Assembly: GCA_003118195.1 (NCBI GenBank)
Contig: BEXV01001606.1
Coordinates: 47,593-58,236, forward strand
Origin: Hemicentrotus pulcherrimus
Lineage: Eukaryota; Echinodermata; Echinoidea; Camarodonta; Strongylocentrotidae
DNA length: 10,644 nucleotides
Direction: 5' to 3'
Below, piece after piece: positions 8,684-10,644 of the stretch (positions are counted from its first letter, which is position 1; each line of letters opens with the position of its first letter). Both the position numbers and the translations under genes were made by a program. Below the pieces are notes generated by a model. That model was not told the origin of the DNA. It saw only the letters and a list, made by a program, of their open reading frames with translations, and searched no databases.

Positions 8684-8791
8684 TCGCAGTGTAGCAAACC
8701 TGAGAACAGATTTACAAAATGGCGTCTGGTCGAGCAAAGCGGAAGCGACTGTATCATCAGACACCCCCATCCATCGACATCAGACTTAAAG
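8684..8791 (+). CDS. Putative first coding exon, basic nuclear-type protein (partial)
   Basis: The coding part starts at the ATG at 8719 and runs 24 codons plus one base to a donor (AAAG followed by GTAGGA at 8792). The peptide begins MASGRAKRKRLYHQTPPS and ends IDIRLK; AKRKR is a typical basic nuclear localisation type motif. The start is supported by A at -3 and G at +4, an in-frame TGA at 8701-8703 upstream, and an overlapping YY1 motif. TCTTTTCACAG ending at 8683 is a good acceptor, so the 5' untranslated part may begin at 8684 as an internal exon, or transcription may start nearby. Without splicing, the frame would end at TAA 8857-8859 (46 residues). Caution: the exon 8684-8791 is also open through all 36 codons in the frame beginning SQCSKPENRFTKW, so the reading frame is not proven. 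The protein family is not recognised, and the remaining exons would lie beyond the window. Confidence 0.45.
8716..8726 (+). promoter_or_regulatory. YY1 motif overlapping the start codon
   Basis: AAAATGGCGTC fits the YY1 consensus AANATGGCGNC exactly. In animal genes YY1 sites often sit just downstream of the transcription start in TATA-less promoters and frequently coincide with the initiating ATG, as here. No TATA box is visible in the expected range upstream. This supports 8684-8719 as promoter-proximal, although binding is inferred. Confidence 0.4.
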
Positions 8792-8936
8792 GTAGGAAGT
8801 TCACTTTGAAGGGAAACAAATCGTTAAGGCACGGGCTTGTTAAGAAGCAAGCCAACTAAAATTATTTAACTAACAAACAGTTGGAAGAATCAGCTCTTTG
8901 TTACTTTTTATGACTCTTCTAGTTTACTTCCTTCAT

Positions 8937-8946
8937 GCATTCTGGG
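8937..8946 (-). promoter_or_regulatory. Partial ZNF143/Staf-type motif
   Basis: GCATTCTGGG is the complement of CCCAGAATGC, one half of the composite Staf/ZNF143 promoter element. The other half (ACTACAATTC) is absent, because GTTTTCC follows. This is a short match and weak on its own. Confidence 0.15.
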
Positions 8947-9249
8947 TTTTCCACTATACCATCAGCTGATACTGCTGTGTAATTCTTCGTCAGTCATCAG
9001 TGCTCCATCCATTTCATATCTATTCCAACAAAACTGCCATTCATAAATAAATCAAATTATTAGGGCGGTCACTGTCGTACTGATTAAATTACCCAATAAT
9101 AAATTCGGGTCAAATCGATGAAATTCGTATATACTTTTGTAATGGTACCGCTTAATAGTTATATCTACCACTGCACTCTCATTTATTTCTGCCAGCTTGT
9201 TGATAGAGACTTTTGCCAGCTTTAAAAATACTTCTTGGACTAGTATGGT

Positions 9250-9437
9250 CACTCCTCCTCCTCTTCCTCCTCCTTCTACCTCTTCTTCTTCTCCTTCTCC
9301 TCCTCCTCCTTCTCCTCCTCCTCTTCCTCCTCCTCCTACTCCTACTGTTGCCGCTTCTGCTACTTCGAATACTAATGTTGGTCATAGTGGTGGTAGAGGT
9401 AGAAGGAGGAGGAGGAGAAGAAGGGAAAAAAGAGAGA
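9250..9437. repeat. Strand-switching trinucleotide repeat
   Basis: A TCC/TTC triplet tract, uninterrupted pyrimidine over 9279-9337 (59 bases), is followed by a triplet-periodic middle that drifts through ACT, GCT, GTT and GGT. It then becomes an AGG/AGA tract, pure purine over 9401-9437 (37 bases). Positions 9294-9313 and 9401-9420 are exact reverse complements over 20 bp, giving a potential stem with an 87-base loop. Each arm alone could form triplex DNA. Frames here give poly-Leu, poly-Pro or poly-Arg and are not called as genes, although one (ATG at 9245 in good context, ending 9451) is open throughout. Confidence 0.9.
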
Positions 9438-9687
9438 TTGAGGGGTTATGATTTCATAACATTTGTGTTTAGTATTGGCAGTAAGTTGCGGTAATAGCGT
9501 AAAAGTTATTTAAATAACAATCTCAGCTCTTAACGCCATTATAGAAACTATAAGTTTATTCGTCTATACTGACGACAAAATGAATTTAACATTAAGCTCT
9601 TTGCATCAACCTTTTCATTTCACAATAATCAGTCATGGCAGAGTTGTGTTTGCATCCATCTCGGAAATTATCTACGTCATGTACCAT

Positions 9688-9924
9688 TTAACAATGTTGG
9701 TTAATTCCCACGTTGCAACTCACGCGATCGAAAGTTGAGTTTGGATAATGTTTTTGTAACCTTCCTCCTGCCTCAATCCATATTGGATAGCGAGAAGGTG
9801 GATCTTGATTCCATGACGACGTGGCAATAGAATTACCTCTTCGTCGATCAACCGAGACGTGCATTCCACGCCAGAAATAACCTACATTTAGTGTACGGCT
9901 AACAAAGCTATAACCTTGATTCAT
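9688..9924 (-). CDS. Hypothetical 78-codon frame, unproven
   Basis: This minus-strand frame starts with a true ATG (A at -3) and runs 78 codons to TAA. The peptide begins MNQGYSFVSRTLNVGYFWRG and is rich in Trp, Tyr and Arg, with ordinary amino-acid diversity and no signal peptide or membrane segment. It lies in a locally CpG-richer stretch. No family is recognised. An internal CGAAGAG followed by GTAATT could act as a donor, so it might be a partial exon. A frame of this length also occurs by chance in 10 kb. The alternative is a regulatory or repeat segment whose higher GC happens to lack stops. Confidence 0.15.
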   Translation of the reverse strand: MNQGYSFVSRTLNVGYFWRGMHVSVDRRRGNSIATSSWNQDPPSRYPIWIEAGGRLQKHYPNSTFDRVSCNVGINQHC

Positions 9925-10396
9925 TTTCCTAATGGATGATGAAAACTTTAGACATGTATTAAAGGAAGATAACTTGCAACTTGCCTATAAATTTGGACAT
10001 CCTGGCGAAAAAACAGGCTCAAGATACAATGTCTGGATGACCTATGGCCTGGTTACCAGAATAATGCTCGAATGCCACGCCGCATTGTAGTAACGAAATA
10101 GGTTGACGTTAAAACAAATAGATCTAAAAGAACACCAGCGTCTGAGTCTAAAAAACTACTTTGTTCAGTAATTTCATTTTATAAGTATTAAATCTAATTT
10201 CATTTAAAGCAGGACTGCACTTCTTGTAGCTACTTGCGCCCTCCATACAGCAAACTATACCTAAGCGGTACCCGTTGATCCGCCATGTTCCATTTTTTCT
10301 TATGTTAATTGAGAGCTAAGTTTGATGAGAAAATCACCTGCCAGTAATCACGCAGGTAGGTCTAATCCCTCCCAGCCAAACTAGTGCAGAAAGGCT

Positions 10397-10474
10397 TTAA
10401 TTGATAAAATTTAATTTGATCTAGTTAATTTAATTTCATTCAACTTTAATCAACTTAGTTCAATCTAATCTCAT
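10397..10474. repeat. Degenerate AT-rich short-period repeat
   Basis: The stretch is built from variants of TTTAATT, CTTTAATCAA, CTTAGTTCAA and TCTAATCTCA with a period near ten bases, close to one helical turn. It could be an intrinsically bent or matrix-attachment-like segment, or a decayed minisatellite. Confidence 0.45.
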
Positions 10475-10485
10475 TATCGATGTAC

Positions 10486-10505
10486 TACAAGAATATACAA
10501 GAATA
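10486..10505 (+). repeat. Perfect two-copy 10-bp tandem repeat
   Basis: TACAAGAATA occurs twice in direct succession without any mismatch, most simply explained by slippage. Confidence 0.85.
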
Positions 10506-10644
10506 GAAATTGATAAATGTAATGACTTGTCAAATAGTGGTGTATTTGCATTTCTTCTGCCGGTTCATACTTTTTCATTTTGTGAATACTTATGTTTTCT
10601 TACGTTATAAAAATTCTACAAATTTCATCATTATTTTCCTCTTC

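Larger units (their letters stand above)
8792..10644 (+). other. Probable intron 1 of the gene starting at 8719
   Basis: After the GTAGGA donor at 8792 I find no convincing following exon on the plus strand. It would need an acceptor and a frame that picks up after one base of a codon (phase 1). The stretch contains the triplet repeat (9250-9437), an isolated GTAAGT donor-like sequence at 9481-9486 without a clear exon before it, a CpG-richer segment (9700-9930) and AT-rich degenerate repeats. If the exon call at 8719 is wrong, this is simply intergenic DNA. Confidence 0.35.

Noticed and set aside
9179..9494. Poly-Leu and poly-Arg frames
   Set aside because: These are direct readouts of the TCC/AGG triplet repeat in different frames.
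1..10644. Prokaryotic features: operons, CRISPR arrays, prophage or defence systems
   Set aside because: No long frames, no regularly spaced direct repeats and no ribosome-binding-site-led genes; microsatellites and a TA-flanked MITE point to an animal genome.

Overview
The window looks like AT-rich, gene-poor animal DNA, not bacterial or phage sequence. No open frame exceeds about 95 codons, no tandem genes with ribosome binding sites are visible, and both strands are broken by stops throughout. Microsatellites, long T-runs and at least one miniature DNA transposon (MITE) with a TA target-site duplication are present. From memory, the TA-flanked CAGTCAAACCTG MITE, the two TAGGCCTA-type palindromes (near 1011 and 4200) and the C-rich repeat tail at the left edge are the kind of sequence common in marine invertebrates. 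An echinoderm such as a sea urchin is my best guess, but the species is inference.

Layout. Positions 1-33 hold the end of a C-rich dispersed repeat. Positions 34 to about 8680 are noncoding as far as I can tell, with scattered landmarks: a perfect RFX X-box palindrome (251-264), a C10 run, a compact CpG cluster with an E2F-type site (1570-1662), a TA microsatellite, an alternating CA/CG tract, a second near-perfect X-box (5338-5351), a long CT-rich tract, and a possible poly(A) signal (6747). From 7000 to 7910 there is a run of palindromic factor sites (CRE, PAR-bZIP, heat-shock-type dyad, E-box) around a 169-bp Tc1/mariner-type MITE (7618-7786).

The best gene evidence is at 8684-8791 on the + strand. 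It has an ATG in strong context that overlaps a perfect YY1 motif, an upstream in-frame stop, a basic nuclear-type N-terminus, and a plausible splice donor at 8792. I read this as the first coding exon of a nuclear protein whose remaining exons lie beyond the right edge, so 8792 to the end would be intron 1. That stretch holds a trinucleotide repeat that switches strand (pyrimidine then purine) with a 20-bp perfect inverted repeat, a CpG-richer segment with an open minus-strand frame (9688-9924), and degenerate AT-rich repeats.

No operon, CRISPR array, tRNA, rRNA or prokaryote-style system is visible. I found no convincing new multi-gene system. The points most worth checking are the first exon, the paired X-boxes, the strand-switching triplet repeat and the CpG cluster.
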